Shown piece after piece: positions 36,209 to 44,858 of a stretch of 64,000 nucleotides of DNA. Location of the stretch: assembly GCF_002338065.1 (NCBI RefSeq), contig NZ_DDHJ01000011.1, forward strand, positions 1-64,000, given 5' to 3'. Under the pieces are notes generated by a model. The model ran no database searches, had not been told where the DNA came from, and saw only the letters and a list, made by a program, of their open reading frames with translations. Position 1 is the stretch's first letter, and each line of letters opens with the position of its first letter. This DNA is from Pseudomonas sp. UBA1879. Lineage in GTDB: Bacteria; Pseudomonadota; Gammaproteobacteria; Pseudomonadales; Pseudomonadaceae. The position numbers and the translations under genes are program-made.

Positions 36209-38299
36209 ATGCCAGCTTCGATTCGCTCCCTCTCTTGCGCGCTGGGCCCTTGCCTGCTTCTCGGCACTACCCTCGCCTGCGCTTCAACCGTCCTGCCCGA
36301 ACTCGAAATCCACTCGGACGCAGATGCCGATGACCCTCGGGTCAAAGAAGTCAGCACCGCGACGCGGACTGCCACGGCGGTTCGCGACGTGCCCCAGACC
36401 ATCGACTCGGTCAAGACCGGCGATCTGACCCGCTACGGCGTCTCAGATCTGGCCTATGCGTTGACGGGTCTGCCCAACGTCAGCGATGGCGCCGACACGC
36501 GGTTCGACAGCCTACGGATACGGGGTTTCGACGCCAGCTACGACTTTTATCTCGACGGCATTCGCGACGACAGCCAGTACAAACGAGACCTGCACAACAT
36601 CGAGCGTATCGAAGTCCTCAAAGGCCCTGCGGCCGTTCTCTACGGGCGCGGGAGCCAAGGCGGCATTGTCAATCGCATCAGCAAGACGCCGACCGTCGGC
36701 CAGCGCTCCACCTTGCAGGCGCAGGGTGGAAGCAATGACCTGCGCAGCCTGTATGCTGACCTGAACGCGGACGCCGCCGACACACTCAGCCTGCGCCTGA
36801 ACCTGGGTAACGAGCACCGCAACAGCTTCCGCGATGGGGTGAGCAGTGATCGACAGTTATTCGCACCGTCGATGAGCTGGCAATTGCACCCGGATCTGAA
36901 CTGGTTGCTGCAGTACGAGTACGGCCGCCACCAGCGCATCCCGGATCGCGGCATTCCTGGCGTCGGGGGCAGGCCTGCCAAGTTGAGCCGCGCTACCACC
37001 TACGTCGCCGACGGCAGCTTCAGCGACGACAGAACCCAGTCGTTACGTTCGAGGCTCAGCTACGCACTCGATGACGACTGGCAACTGCGTCATACCCTGG
37101 GCATCTTCAGGCTCGACAGCGATTTCGATGACACCTTTCTCACGGGCTACAACGATCAGACAGGCGCGGTGTCCCGCAGCCGATGGCAGCAGGATCTGAC
37201 CACGCGTAACCTGTTCAACACCATTGAACTGGAGGGCCGATTTGACACGGGTGGACTGGAGCATCAGGCATTGACGGGAGTCGAAGTCGGCCGCCAACGT
37301 CGCGATCCGACGCTTTATACCTTTGTGAAGGAAGGTGCAGGTGCCAGCGGCGTGCCCGCGCTAGACCTCGTGAACCCTGACCGCCGCTTGCGTCACACCG
37401 GAAAGATGGCCCTCAGCGCCAACAACCATACCATCGTCGAAAGCCTTGGCATCTACGTGCAGGACCACATCCGGTTGAATGATCAATGGCAGCTGTTGGC
37501 CGGTGTGCGCCGTGATCAATTCGAGGTCGAAAGCCTGCACGCAGTGAAGGGCCTTTCGGCGACGCGGGCCAGCAGCAGCATCAGCCCGCGCCTTGGCGCT
37601 GTGTGGTCGCCAGTCCCCCATCACGCCTTTTACGCCTCCTGGACGAAAAGCTTCTCCCCGGTTGGCGGCGGCCTGATCGGCATCAACCCGGGCGCATCGG
37701 ATAACAGCAATGACCTGAGTCCGGAACTCACCCGTCAGAGAGAAATTGGCCTGAAAAGTGACTGGATGGACCAGCGCCTCAGTACGACCCTGGCTGTTTA
37801 CGAGCTGGAACTCTATAACCGTAAAACTCAGGATCCAGAAGATCCCAATGTGATCCTCATGACCGGTTTGCAACGCTCACGTGGCCTTGAATTGACCCTG
37901 ACCGGCACCCTTGCTGACCACTGGTATATCCGCGCAGGGCTGGGTATGCAGCGTGCAACCGTGGTGAAGGACACCAACGGTTTTGAAGGCAAGCGTGTGA
38001 ACAACGTTGCGGAGCGCAACGGCAGTCTGTTTCTGACCTGGAAACCCGCAGTGGGCTGGTACGCCGAGAGCGGCTTGACGCTTGTCGGCCAGCGCTATGC
38101 GGACAAGCACAACACGACGACGCTGCCCGGGTATGCACGATGGGACGCTTCTCTGGGCTACCGCGAGAAGGACTGGGACCTCGGCGCGTCACTGAACAAC
38201 ATCAACGATAAGGTCTATTACGCCTCCGCGACGAGCGCTTCGCAAATTCAACCCGGAGCGCCGCGCAATCTGGTGGTATCGGCCACGTACAACTTCTGA
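36209..38299 (+). CDS. TonB-dependent siderophore receptor
   Basis: 696 residues. Signal peptide (SIRSLSCALGPCLLLGTTLACAS), plug domain with TATRTATAVRDVPQTIDSV and VLKGPAAVLYGRGSQGGIVNRISKTP, then a beta-barrel ending in the outer-membrane signature with C-terminal phenylalanine (LVVSATYNF). No N-terminal signalling (STN) domain, so it does not drive an anti-sigma cascade. The ligand is probably a ferric siderophore by family. It separates ohrR from ohr, which is unusual. Confidence 0.93.
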   Translation: MPASIRSLSCALGPCLLLGTTLACASTVLPELEIHSDADADDPRVKEVSTATRTATAVRDVPQTIDSVKTGDLTRYGVSDLAYALTGLPNVSDGADTRFDSLRIRGFDASYDFYLDGIRDDSQYKRDLHNIERIEVLKGPAAVLYGRGSQGGIVNRISKTPTVGQRSTLQAQGGSNDLRSLYADLNADAADTLSLRLNLGNEHRNSFRDGVSSDRQLFAPSMSWQLHPDLNWLLQYEYGRHQRIPDRGIPGVGGRPAKLSRATTYVADGSFSDDRTQSLRSRLSYALDDDWQLRHTLGIFRLDSDFDDTFLTGYNDQTGAVSRSRWQQDLTTRNLFNTIELEGRFDTGGLEHQALTGVEVGRQRRDPTLYTFVKEGAGASGVPALDLVNPDRRLRHTGKMALSANNHTIVESLGIYVQDHIRLNDQWQLLAGVRRDQFEVESLHAVKGLSATRASSSISPRLGAVWSPVPHHAFYASWTKSFSPVGGGLIGINPGASDNSNDLSPELTRQREIGLKSDWMDQRLSTTLAVYELELYNRKTQDPEDPNVILMTGLQRSRGLELTLTGTLADHWYIRAGLGMQRATVVKDTNGFEGKRVNNVAERNGSLFLTWKPAVGWYAESGLTLVGQRYADKHNTTTLPGYARWDASLGYREKDWDLGASLNNINDKVYYASATSASQIQPGAPRNLVVSATYNF

Positions 38300-38603
38300 G
38301 AACGCTACGGCCAGGTAGCAGAAGGCAGGTCGAGCTAGCGGTGGGGATACATACCAACACTGACGTGTCCCCTGCGTCTGGCCCCAGCAGCGCTTCCTGA
38401 AATTGCAGCGGGATTAATTTCTCGAAAATTCAGGGGCTTAACCCATCACTGTCTGCGCAGCTTGAGACTGGCCAAAAAATAAATAGAAATTTATCTTGCG
38501 CGCTAAACATTAGCGCATTACATTTCACTTCACTTGCTTAGCGCACAAGCATTTAGCGCAAAGCTCAACGGCTTCAGCCAACATCATCAAGTGAGGAATT
38601 ACC
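38300..38603. other. Intergenic region with the ohr promoter, no gene
   Basis: 304 bp between the receptor and ohr. The first 180 bp show nothing recognisable. The last 110 bp are AT-rich and hold the TTAGCGC repeats listed separately. Confidence 0.6.
38500..38560 (+). promoter_or_regulatory. Repeated TTAGCGC boxes before ohr (candidate OhrR operator)
   Basis: Inverted pair GCGCTAA-ACA-TTAGCGC at 38500-38516, then two direct copies, GCTTAGCGCA (38536-38545) and ATTTAGCGCA (38551-38560), spaced 15 bp. All lie within ~105 bp of the ohr start. A weaker form, TTAGCGTTAA, is near 35428 before ohrR. OhrR is the obvious binder, but the sequence differs from the Bacillus/Xanthomonas OhrR box, so this is inference. 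Confidence 0.5.
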
Positions 38604-39023
38604 ATGCAAGCGCTCTATACCGCAGTCGCAACCGCAACCGGCGGCCGAGATGGCCGTGCTGTCTCCAGCGACAAGATTCTTGACGTGAAGCTGGCCACGC
38701 CTAAAGAACTTGGCGGTGCTGGCGGTGAAGCGACCAACCCGGAGCAACTGTTCGCCGCGGGCTACTCGGCCTGCTTCATCGGTGCGCTGAAATTCGTTGC
38801 AGGCCAAAGCAAACGCAGCATTCCTGCCGACGCCTCGATCACTGCTCACGTCGGCATCGGCCAGATTCCTGGCGGTTTCGGTCTGGACATCGACCTGCAC
38901 ATCAGCCTGCCCGGTCTGGAACACACCGACGCACAGTCGCTGGTCGACGCCGCTCACCAGGTTTGCCCGTACTCCAACGCCACCCGTGGCAACGTTGACG
39001 TCCGTCTGCACGTGACTGTCTAA
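38604..39023 (+). CDS. ohr: Organic hydroperoxide resistance protein Ohr
   Basis: 139 residues, OsmC/Ohr family. Catalytic cysteines Cys57 (YSACF) and Cys121 (VCPYS), Arg18 near the N-terminus, and the dimer fold signature NPEQLFAAGYSACF. It reduces fatty-acid and other organic peroxides with lipoylated partners. GAGG lies 10 bases upstream. Followed after 26 bp by the secreted esterase gene, likely one transcript. Confidence 0.97.
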   Translation: MQALYTAVATATGGRDGRAVSSDKILDVKLATPKELGGAGGEATNPEQLFAAGYSACFIGALKFVAGQSKRSIPADASITAHVGIGQIPGGFGLDIDLHISLPGLEHTDAQSLVDAAHQVCPYSNATRGNVDVRLHVTV

Positions 39024-39049
39024 CCCGACCGCTCGCCAAGGAGAAAAAC

Positions 39050-40069
39050 ATGAACACGTTCGGCAAGATTCTGGCTGGCTCGCTCCTCGCGTTGTCCATC
39101 GGTAACGCCTTCGCGGCCACCGACACCGGCATCGAGCACAACACCCAAGCGTTTCTCGATGCCCTGAATGCGGGGACGGGTAAACCGATCGAGCAACTGT
39201 CGCCCAAAGACGCGCGTGCGGTGCTGACTGGCGCTCAGTCGGGAGTCAAACTGACCCTGCCGAAGGCCGATGTCAGCCAGAAGACCATTACGGTCGACGG
39301 CCAGAACATCAGCCTGACCATCGTGCGGCCATCGGGCGTGAAAGGCACCCTGCCTGTGTTCATGTATTTCCACGGCGGCGGTTGGGTATTGGGCGACTAC
39401 CCGACCCACGAGCGGCTGGTGCGCGACCTGGTGGAGGGATCCGGTGCAGTGGCGGTGTTCGTCAACTACACCCCTTCGCCAGAGGCGCACTACCCGACGG
39501 CCATCAACCAGGCCTACGCGGCGACCCAATGGGTGGCCGAACACGGCAAGGAAATCAATGTCGACGGCAAACGCCTGGCTGTGGCAGGCAACAGCGTTGG
39601 CGGCAACATGGCGGCAGTCGTCAGTCTGATGGCCAAGGACAAGGGCACCCCGGCGATTCGTTATCAAGTCCTGCTGTGGCCCGTGACCGACGCCAACTTC
39701 GATACCGGCTCCTATGAGCAGTTCGCCGAGGGCCACTTCCTCACTCGCAACATGATGAAGTGGTTCTGGGACAACTACACCACCGATCCGAAGCAACGCG
39801 CCGAGATCTACGCCTCGCCACTGCGGGCGACGACGGATCAATTGAAAGGCCTGCCGCCTGCGCTGGTGCAGACCGCTGGGGCCGACGTGCTGCGCGACGA
39901 AGGCGAAGCCTACGCCCGCAAGCTGGATCAGGCAGGGGTGCCCGTCACGGCGGTGCGCTACAACGGCATGATTCACGACTACGGTTTGTTGAACGTGGTC
40001 AGCCAGGTGCCGGAAGTGCGCTCGGCGATGTTGCAGGCGTCGCAAGAGTTGAAGGTTCACCTGAAGTAA
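39050..40069 (+). CDS. Secreted alpha/beta hydrolase (HSL-family esterase)
   Basis: 339 residues with a signal peptide (FGKILAGSLLALSIGNAFA, cleavage before ATDTG), so periplasmic or exported. Oxyanion motif HGGGWVLG, nucleophile serine in GNSVGGNM, acid in ADVLRDEG and histidine in MIHDYG make a complete hormone-sensitive-lipase-type triad. AAGGAGAAAAAC precedes the ATG. Linked to ohr in one unit, it may release fatty acids or lipid peroxides as Ohr substrates, or be co-induced by peroxide. Natural substrate unknown. Confidence 0.9.
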   Translation: MNTFGKILAGSLLALSIGNAFAATDTGIEHNTQAFLDALNAGTGKPIEQLSPKDARAVLTGAQSGVKLTLPKADVSQKTITVDGQNISLTIVRPSGVKGTLPVFMYFHGGGWVLGDYPTHERLVRDLVEGSGAVAVFVNYTPSPEAHYPTAINQAYAATQWVAEHGKEINVDGKRLAVAGNSVGGNMAAVVSLMAKDKGTPAIRYQVLLWPVTDANFDTGSYEQFAEGHFLTRNMMKWFWDNYTTDPKQRAEIYASPLRATTDQLKGLPPALVQTAGADVLRDEGEAYARKLDQAGVPVTAVRYNGMIHDYGLLNVVSQVPEVRSAMLQASQELKVHLK

Positions 40070-40111
40070 AACGACGCAGGCCGGATAGATCCTTGGTGTT
40101 TTATCCGGCCC

Positions 40112-40176
40112 CATCGCGAGCAAACTCACTCCTACAGCGTCACGCGTCGTCTGTAGGAGTGAGCTTGCTCGCGATG
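40112..40176. repeat. REP pair (BIME), GTAGGAGTGAGC type
   Basis: Two 26-bp arms in opposite orientation, 40112-40137 and 40151-40176, differing at one position; each holds CGCGAGC and CTCCTAC blocks. The 13-bp gap between them makes a long stem-loop at the end of the ohr-esterase unit. Confidence 0.9.
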
Positions 40177-40242
40177 AGGCCGGTGCATTCAACCCCTATC
40201 GATGCATAGGTGATTCTCATGAACTGGTAACCAGACGCCCAC

Positions 40243-40272
40243 AAAAAAGCCCGACTCGATGGTCGGGCTTTT
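40243..40272 (-). terminator. Rho-independent terminator after efp
   Basis: AAAAGCCCGAC-tcgatg-GTCGGGCTTTT, 26 bases beyond the efp stop on the minus strand. Confidence 0.9.
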
Positions 40273-40298
40273 CGTGTCCAGCGTTACAAGCGCAATGC

Positions 40299-40868
40299 TT
40301 ATTTAGCACGGCCTTTGTAGGAACCGCCTTCACGGGTGTCGATCTCGATCATGTCGTCGATTTCGATGAAGTCAGCCACTTGCAGCTCAGTGCCGTTGGC
40401 CAGCTTCGCAGGCTTCATGACCTTGCCGGAAGTGTCGCCGCGAGCGGAGCCTTCGGTGTAGTCAACGCGACGCACGATAGTGGTCGGCAGTTCAACGGAA
40501 ACCAGACGGCCTTCGAAGAAGACGGCTTCACAGACGTCGGTCATGCCTTCTTCAATGAAAGGCAGGACGCTTTCGATGTCTTCAGCGTTCAGCTCGTACA
40601 TGGTGTAGTCGGTGGTGTCCATGAACGTGTAGGAGTCACCGCTGATGAACGACAGGGTGGCTTCTTTACGGTCCAGGATCACGTCGTCCAGCTTGTCATC
40701 GGCAAAATAGACAGTTTCAGTCTTGTAGCCGGTCAGCAGGTTTTTCAGCTTGGTCTTCATGATCGCGCTGTTACGGCCCGACTTGGTGAATTCAGCTTTC
40801 TGAACCAGCCAAGGATCGTTGTCGATACGGATCACGGTGCCGGGTTTAAGCTCTTTACCAGTTTTCAT
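40299..40868 (-). CDS. efp: Elongation factor P (arginine-32, rhamnosylated type)
   Basis: 189 residues, complete KOW-OB-OB three-domain EF-P. The tip of domain I reads TKSGRNSAIMKTK, placing arginine at position 32, where E. coli has lysine. This is the Pseudomonas/Shewanella type, which EarP modifies with rhamnose. EF-P relieves ribosome stalling at consecutive prolines. The neighbouring earP gene upstream on the same strand confirms the pathway. No epmA/epmB genes are present. A perfect hairpin lies 34 bases before the start. Confidence 0.97.
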   Translation of the reverse strand: MKTGKELKPGTVIRIDNDPWLVQKAEFTKSGRNSAIMKTKLKNLLTGYKTETVYFADDKLDDVILDRKEATLSFISGDSYTFMDTTDYTMYELNAEDIESVLPFIEEGMTDVCEAVFFEGRLVSVELPTTIVRRVDYTEGSARGDTSGKVMKPAKLANGTELQVADFIEIDDMIEIDTREGGSYKGRAK

Positions 40869-40901
40869 TACGAATATCCGAATTTGGATTGAAGTTCTTT
40901 C

Positions 40902-40940
40902 TAAGCCCTGTACGAAAAGCCACTTTTCGTACAGGGCTTA
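40902..40940. promoter_or_regulatory. Perfect 18-bp inverted repeat between earP and efp
   Basis: Arms 40902-40919 and 40923-40940 (TAAGCCCTGTACGAAAAG and its complement) with a CCA/TGG triloop. It begins 15 bases beyond the earP stop and ends 33 bases before the efp start. No T tract follows in the direction of transcription, so it is not a standard terminator; it could be an attenuator, an RNA-processing site or a protein operator. Confidence 0.8.
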
Positions 40941-40955
40941 CTACAAGGGCGCGTA

Positions 40956-42089
40956 TCATAGCCAATTTCGATAAAACCTTACCAGCGCAGTCGTCAGGTC
41001 GTCTTGCAAGGCCTGTTCCAGACACCAGCGCTCAGCGTGACTGGTCAGTTCGCCCCAATGCTTTTTCAAGGTATTCCAGCACTGTGTCATGTCATGCCCG
41101 GCATTCCAGTCGCGCCAGACGTGGGTCAACGCCTGCCCCGTTTCGTCGGGCAACCCTGCCAGATACAACTCCAGAAACGCATCGAGTTTGGCCCAATGCG
41201 CATCGTCGTCCTGTTCATAGATGTGCCAGATCAACGGCCGCCCGGCCCATTGCGCCCGGACGAACGAATCTTCGCCGCGCACCACATTGAACGCGCAGCA
41301 CCAGAGCAGCAGGTCATAGTCTTCCTGACGCACGAAGGGCAAAACTTGAATCGTCAGGTGGTCGCGCGCGTGCAAGGCACCGGGCTCCAGGCCCCCGACA
41401 CCCAACCACCGCTCGACATCCCCGATGATCCGCCCTTCCGGCACGAGCAAATGTGTCGGCTGCTGATCCTGAGCCAGGCAGGTCAACCACGACCCCAAGC
41501 CTTCATGTTCATAAGCAAACAGTGAGATCAGGCGCGCGCCTGGCTGCGGATCAATCCCCAGCGTGGCCAGAAACCTCCGTTGGGCCGCCGGGTCCTGCTC
41601 GAACCCGTGGCGCCGTTCGATCAGCCCGGCTTCACGCAACAGACCGCCCGTGGTGTCCCTGAATCCGGGAAAGAAGAAAAACTTTTGAATGCCGCTCGAT
41701 TGCAGCGAGGGCAGACCATGGCAACCAGTGACCCATTCTTCCGCGCTGAGGTATTCGAGGTTCAGCCACAGGGGACGCTGGCTGCGGGCTTTCATGGCGT
41801 CGATCTGCGCCGGTGGCAGATGACACCCGAACGCTTCGATCACGACGTCGGCGGGCTCGACCGGCTGCCAGTCCTTGGGCCAGAAACACACACGGACCCC
41901 GTCACACCACTGCTGCGGCGCCTCGGCATCCGCGCCCGGGCACAGGCGGGCGAACGCCGACAAATCATCGATCCACAGCCGCACGTTCATGTCGTGTTCA
42001 GCGACCAGCTGCCGCGCCAAGCGAAAGGTCACGCCGACGTCGCCAAAGTTATCCACAACCGTACAGAAAATATCCCAAGAGGCTTTCAT
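40956..42089 (-). CDS. earP: EF-P arginine-32 rhamnosyltransferase EarP
   Basis: 377 residues. EarP family: the N-terminal WDIFCTVVDNFGDVGVTFRLARQL contains the catalytic Asp13 and Asp17, and RGEDSFVRAQWAGRPLIWHIYEQDDDAH near residue 270 is the dTDP-rhamnose nucleotide-binding block of this GT-B inverting glycosyltransferase. It transfers rhamnose from dTDP-beta-L-rhamnose to Arg32 of EF-P. Directly upstream of efp on the same strand, 87 bp apart. The dTDP-rhamnose genes are outside the window. Confidence 0.97.
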   Translation of the reverse strand: MKASWDIFCTVVDNFGDVGVTFRLARQLVAEHDMNVRLWIDDLSAFARLCPGADAEAPQQWCDGVRVCFWPKDWQPVEPADVVIEAFGCHLPPAQIDAMKARSQRPLWLNLEYLSAEEWVTGCHGLPSLQSSGIQKFFFFPGFRDTTGGLLREAGLIERRHGFEQDPAAQRRFLATLGIDPQPGARLISLFAYEHEGLGSWLTCLAQDQQPTHLLVPEGRIIGDVERWLGVGGLEPGALHARDHLTIQVLPFVRQEDYDLLLWCCAFNVVRGEDSFVRAQWAGRPLIWHIYEQDDDAHWAKLDAFLELYLAGLPDETGQALTHVWRDWNAGHDMTQCWNTLKKHWGELTSHAERWCLEQALQDDLTTALVRFYRNWL

Positions 42090-42203
42090 CCCGGCTCCTT
42101 GAGGATGTTCAAAAAAACGGATTGTCCTTTATAACGACGCAGAATCGCCACCCCCGGTCGTGCGACAATCCGCCCACGTTCAACGCAAGTAGGGAAGTCT
42201 GCC

Positions 42204-42599
42204 ATGTACGTCAATCATCGCGAACTGTCTGTCACGCTCCGTCCCTTGAAGCTCATTCTTTCCATCGCTGTCGGGATCTGGTTGGGCTTTCTGGCGGTAG
42301 TGCTTACCGCCTGGTTGATCTACAAAGCGCTGCCCCCCGAGCAGGCGCAAGCGGTGAACAGCGCCGCGACGCAGCTGACAACCCCGTCGGCGGCCAAACC
42401 CAAAGCGGACAGCGACAACCCGATGTTCGATCAATACCGGCAGATCCTGCGCGACAGCGAAGCCCGGCAGGCTCAAGAAGCCGAACAGGCCGAGCGGCAA
42501 CGCAGCTTCAATGGCCCGAAATGCCAGTTCTGGATGCAACAGAACCAGACCGCCCCCAGTGAAAAGAGCCGTGCGGCGATCTATCAGTTCTGCGGTTGA
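42204..42599 (+). CDS. Conserved small membrane protein of unknown function
   Basis: 131 residues; GGGAAG lies 8 bases before the ATG. One membrane segment at about 15-44 (LKLILSIAVGIWLGFLAVVLT), then a soluble, Gln/Glu-rich helix (EARQAQEAEQAERQR) and a C-terminal part with two cysteines (KCQFW, YQFCG). No family that I recognise; similar small proteins are usual beside earP in pseudomonads as far as I recall. It is divergent from earP. Confidence 0.7.
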   Translation: MYVNHRELSVTLRPLKLILSIAVGIWLGFLAVVLTAWLIYKALPPEQAQAVNSAATQLTTPSAAKPKADSDNPMFDQYRQILRDSEARQAQEAEQAERQRSFNGPKCQFWMQQNQTAPSEKSRAAIYQFCG

Positions 42600-42624
42600 T
42601 CCTTCGATGAGACTTTACGCCGAC

Positions 42625-43107
42625 ATGACAAAGCAACAGGTCCTACAGGGGATCATCGACAAACTCACGATCGATTTGGACATCGCGACTCGGGCCGCCC
42701 AAACCGCCTACGAAACCGCGACCCACGAGGAAAACATCGCCGAAAACAAATACGACACGTTGGGCCTTGAAGCTTCGTACCTGGCGGCAGGGCAGGCGCG
42801 ACGGGTGGAAGAGATTCGTCAGGCGCTGCTGGCGTATCAAAAGCTGAACCTCAAACCCTTCGATGAGGCACGGGGCATTCAGTCTGGTGATCTGGTGACG
42901 CTCGAATCTGCCAGGGGCGTCGAGCAGCACCTGTTTCTGGGGCCGGACGCAGCGGGGCTGAAGGTGAACGTCGATGACACCTTGATCACAGTGATTACCC
43001 AACGTGCTCCGCTGGGGCAGAGCCTGGTGGGCAAGCTCGATGGCGATGATCTGGACATCAGCGTCAATGGCAGTCGTCAATCCTTCGAGATCACACGCGT
43101 ACTGTGA
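42625..43107 (+). CDS. GreA/GreB C-terminal-domain-like transcription factor
   Basis: 160 residues from the ATG at 42625 (MTKQQVLQGIIDKL); an ATG six codons earlier is the alternative. N-terminal coiled-coil helix pair with ATHEENIAENKYDTLGLEASYLAAGQARRVEEI, a hallmark of Pseudomonas Gre-like proteins, then an FKBP-like C-terminal domain (IQSGDLVTLE, FLGPDAAGLKV, PLGQSLVGKLDGDDLDI). It should bind RNA polymerase but lacks a full GreA coiled-coil tip, so cleavage stimulation is doubtful. Confidence 0.85.
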   Translation: MTKQQVLQGIIDKLTIDLDIATRAAQTAYETATHEENIAENKYDTLGLEASYLAAGQARRVEEIRQALLAYQKLNLKPFDEARGIQSGDLVTLESARGVEQHLFLGPDAAGLKVNVDDTLITVITQRAPLGQSLVGKLDGDDLDISVNGSRQSFEITRVL

Positions 43108-43229
43108 TCCGTTGATCATTTGCAGGGTTGAAGGCTCCGACTTTTTATGGGTATGGTGCGTTGTCGCACGACAAATGGTAAGCCCGGAATATGGAGCCGG
43201 GCACACGGATTTAACCAAGGAGATATTTC

Positions 43230-43436
43230 ATGACGAACGTCATCACTTTCCCTGACGCCCATGAACGTGATCGCCTCAAGTCCAGTGACCACAAAGGTGT
43301 CAGATACCTGAATAAAAAAGAGCGACAACTGATCGATTGCCTGCGCATGACCAGCCACGCAGGCCGCCAGTATGTGTACGACTACGCGAATATCATGCAC
43401 AGGTCCAAACCGTTGTACCCCGATCAGGACGACTGA
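43230..43436 (+). CDS. Small conserved hypothetical protein
   Basis: 68 residues behind an excellent ribosome site (AAGGAGATATTTC before the ATG), which strongly supports expression. Soluble, basic in the middle (NKKERQLIDCLR) with aromatic tail (QYVYDYAN). No recognisable domain. Confidence 0.72.
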   Translation: MTNVITFPDAHERDRLKSSDHKGVRYLNKKERQLIDCLRMTSHAGRQYVYDYANIMHRSKPLYPDQDD

Positions 43437-43525
43437 CCGATCAGGGTGTTCAGCGCAGGTTCAGTACAACGCTCACCGACGCGGGCCTATAGTGGGCTTC
43501 CTCCCTTAGCCTGCGAGAACGCCCC

Positions 43526-44086
43526 ATGCCTGCCGCTGCGCCCGAATCCCCTAGCCCTGCCCCCATCGTCCAGGCCACACCGCCGAAGGTCGATCACCTG
43601 CGTTTTCACAAAGCCCATGCGCATCTCGGGCCGACTTTTGGTAATGACGCCTTTGCCCTGAAGGCCGAAGCGTTCGCGCGGTTCTTTGGCACGCCGACGT
43701 TTCTGGGCGCGCAAACCCTCATCGTATTGCTTTGGGTGGGTGCCAACCTGAGCGGGTTGGTGACGTTCGACGTGTACCCGTTCATCCTGCTCAATCTCGC
43801 GTTCAGTCTTCAATCGGCGTACGCCGCGCCCCTGATCCTGCTCGCTCAGACGCGTCAGGCGGCCCGTGACAAAGCCAGTGCCGACGCCGATGCGCTGCAT
43901 CGTGAAGCATTGGCCAAGGCAAACGAAGAGCGAATGACTCGCGCGACGCAGAACACGGCGCAGTTGCTGGAGCTGATGGAGCAGAACACTCGCCTGACCG
44001 AAATGACCAAAGCGCTGACCGAGCGGGTGGAGGCGTTGACCGCCGACATGCACAAACACTTCGTTAAAAGAGACGGCAACGCTTGA
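43526..44086 (+). CDS. DUF1003 membrane protein
   Basis: 186 residues. DUF1003 core: AFALKAEAFARFFGTPTFLGAQTLIVLLWVG and FDVYPFILLNLAFSLQSAYAAPLILLAQ, giving two membrane segments near 64-82 and 92-113, followed by a long coiled coil (about 117-180) with repeated Glu/Arg heptads. Family members are cytoplasmic-facing membrane proteins of unknown function. Single gene. Confidence 0.88.
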   Translation: MPAAAPESPSPAPIVQATPPKVDHLRFHKAHAHLGPTFGNDAFALKAEAFARFFGTPTFLGAQTLIVLLWVGANLSGLVTFDVYPFILLNLAFSLQSAYAAPLILLAQTRQAARDKASADADALHREALAKANEERMTRATQNTAQLLELMEQNTRLTEMTKALTERVEALTADMHKHFVKRDGNA

Positions 44087-44206
44087 CTGGCAGTTTCGGG
44101 CAGCGGCTGGACATTTATGGTATTGCGATCGTCATGGAAGCGACGGATTATGAGCATAATTTTTTCCCAACCGACAATCCGTCGACTGTTTCCCGGAGCG
44201 TAGCCC

Positions 44207-44746
44207 ATGCACAATCCTTCTCGCGAAGAAACCCTGGCCCGTTGGCACTCTCAGGAAGAAGCCATCCGCGCCCGCCTGGGCAAATCCGGCAGCATGGACC
44301 TCGCGGAGGTGGCACAGCTCACGCCTGAAGAGTTTTTCGACGGCATCGGCAATGGCGTTTACCCGCATCCCCCCATCGGCGAGTTGATGGATTTCGTGCC
44401 CATCGACTGGACGCCGGGCACGTTCATTTTTCAGGGCACCCCCGGCCCGCAACACTACAACCCGCTGGGCATCGTGCACGGAGGGTATGCCGCGACGCTG
44501 CTGGACTCGTGCATGGGCTGTTCGATTCACACGCAATTGAAGAAAGGTCAGGGCTACACGACGCTGGACCTGCGCATCAGCTACATCCGCGCGCTGACCA
44601 GCAAGACCGGCCCGATTCGCGCCGAAGGCACGGTGGTGCACTTGGGCCGCTCGACGGCGCTGGCCGAAGGCAAGATCTACGACGCAGACGGCCGGCTGTT
44701 CGCAACCGGGACGACCACCTGTCTGATCATGGACATGAACCGTTAA
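44207..44746 (+). CDS. PaaI-family hotdog thioesterase
   Basis: 179 residues. Hotdog fold with the active-site helix motif in YNPLGIVHGGYAATLLDSCMG, then YTTLDLRISYIRAL and GTVVHLGRSTALAEGKIYD. Hydrolyses acyl-CoA thioesters; the acyl group is unknown. No phenylacetate genes nearby. A run of hydrophilic residues 1-60 precedes the hotdog core. Confidence 0.88.
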   Translation: MHNPSREETLARWHSQEEAIRARLGKSGSMDLAEVAQLTPEEFFDGIGNGVYPHPPIGELMDFVPIDWTPGTFIFQGTPGPQHYNPLGIVHGGYAATLLDSCMGCSIHTQLKKGQGYTTLDLRISYIRALTSKTGPIRAEGTVVHLGRSTALAEGKIYDADGRLFATGTTTCLIMDMNR

Positions 44747-44824
44747 CCCGTCGCACCGGAGCTTTTTTTCGCGCATGGATGCGCTGCTGCAGAAAATGCC
44801 ACTGCCTGCACTTGTGCAGCTGCA

Positions 44825-44858
44825 CCCGGACCCGGACCCGGACCCGGACCCGGACCCG
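44825..44858. repeat. Hexanucleotide tandem repeat (CCCGGA)x5.5
   Basis: Five exact copies of CCCGGA plus CCCG, in the 284-bp gap before dkgB. The only frame with an ATG (44775) would encode a 37-residue peptide with a Asp-Pro run. Its length is a multiple of three, so changes in copy number would not shift that frame. Confidence 0.9.
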
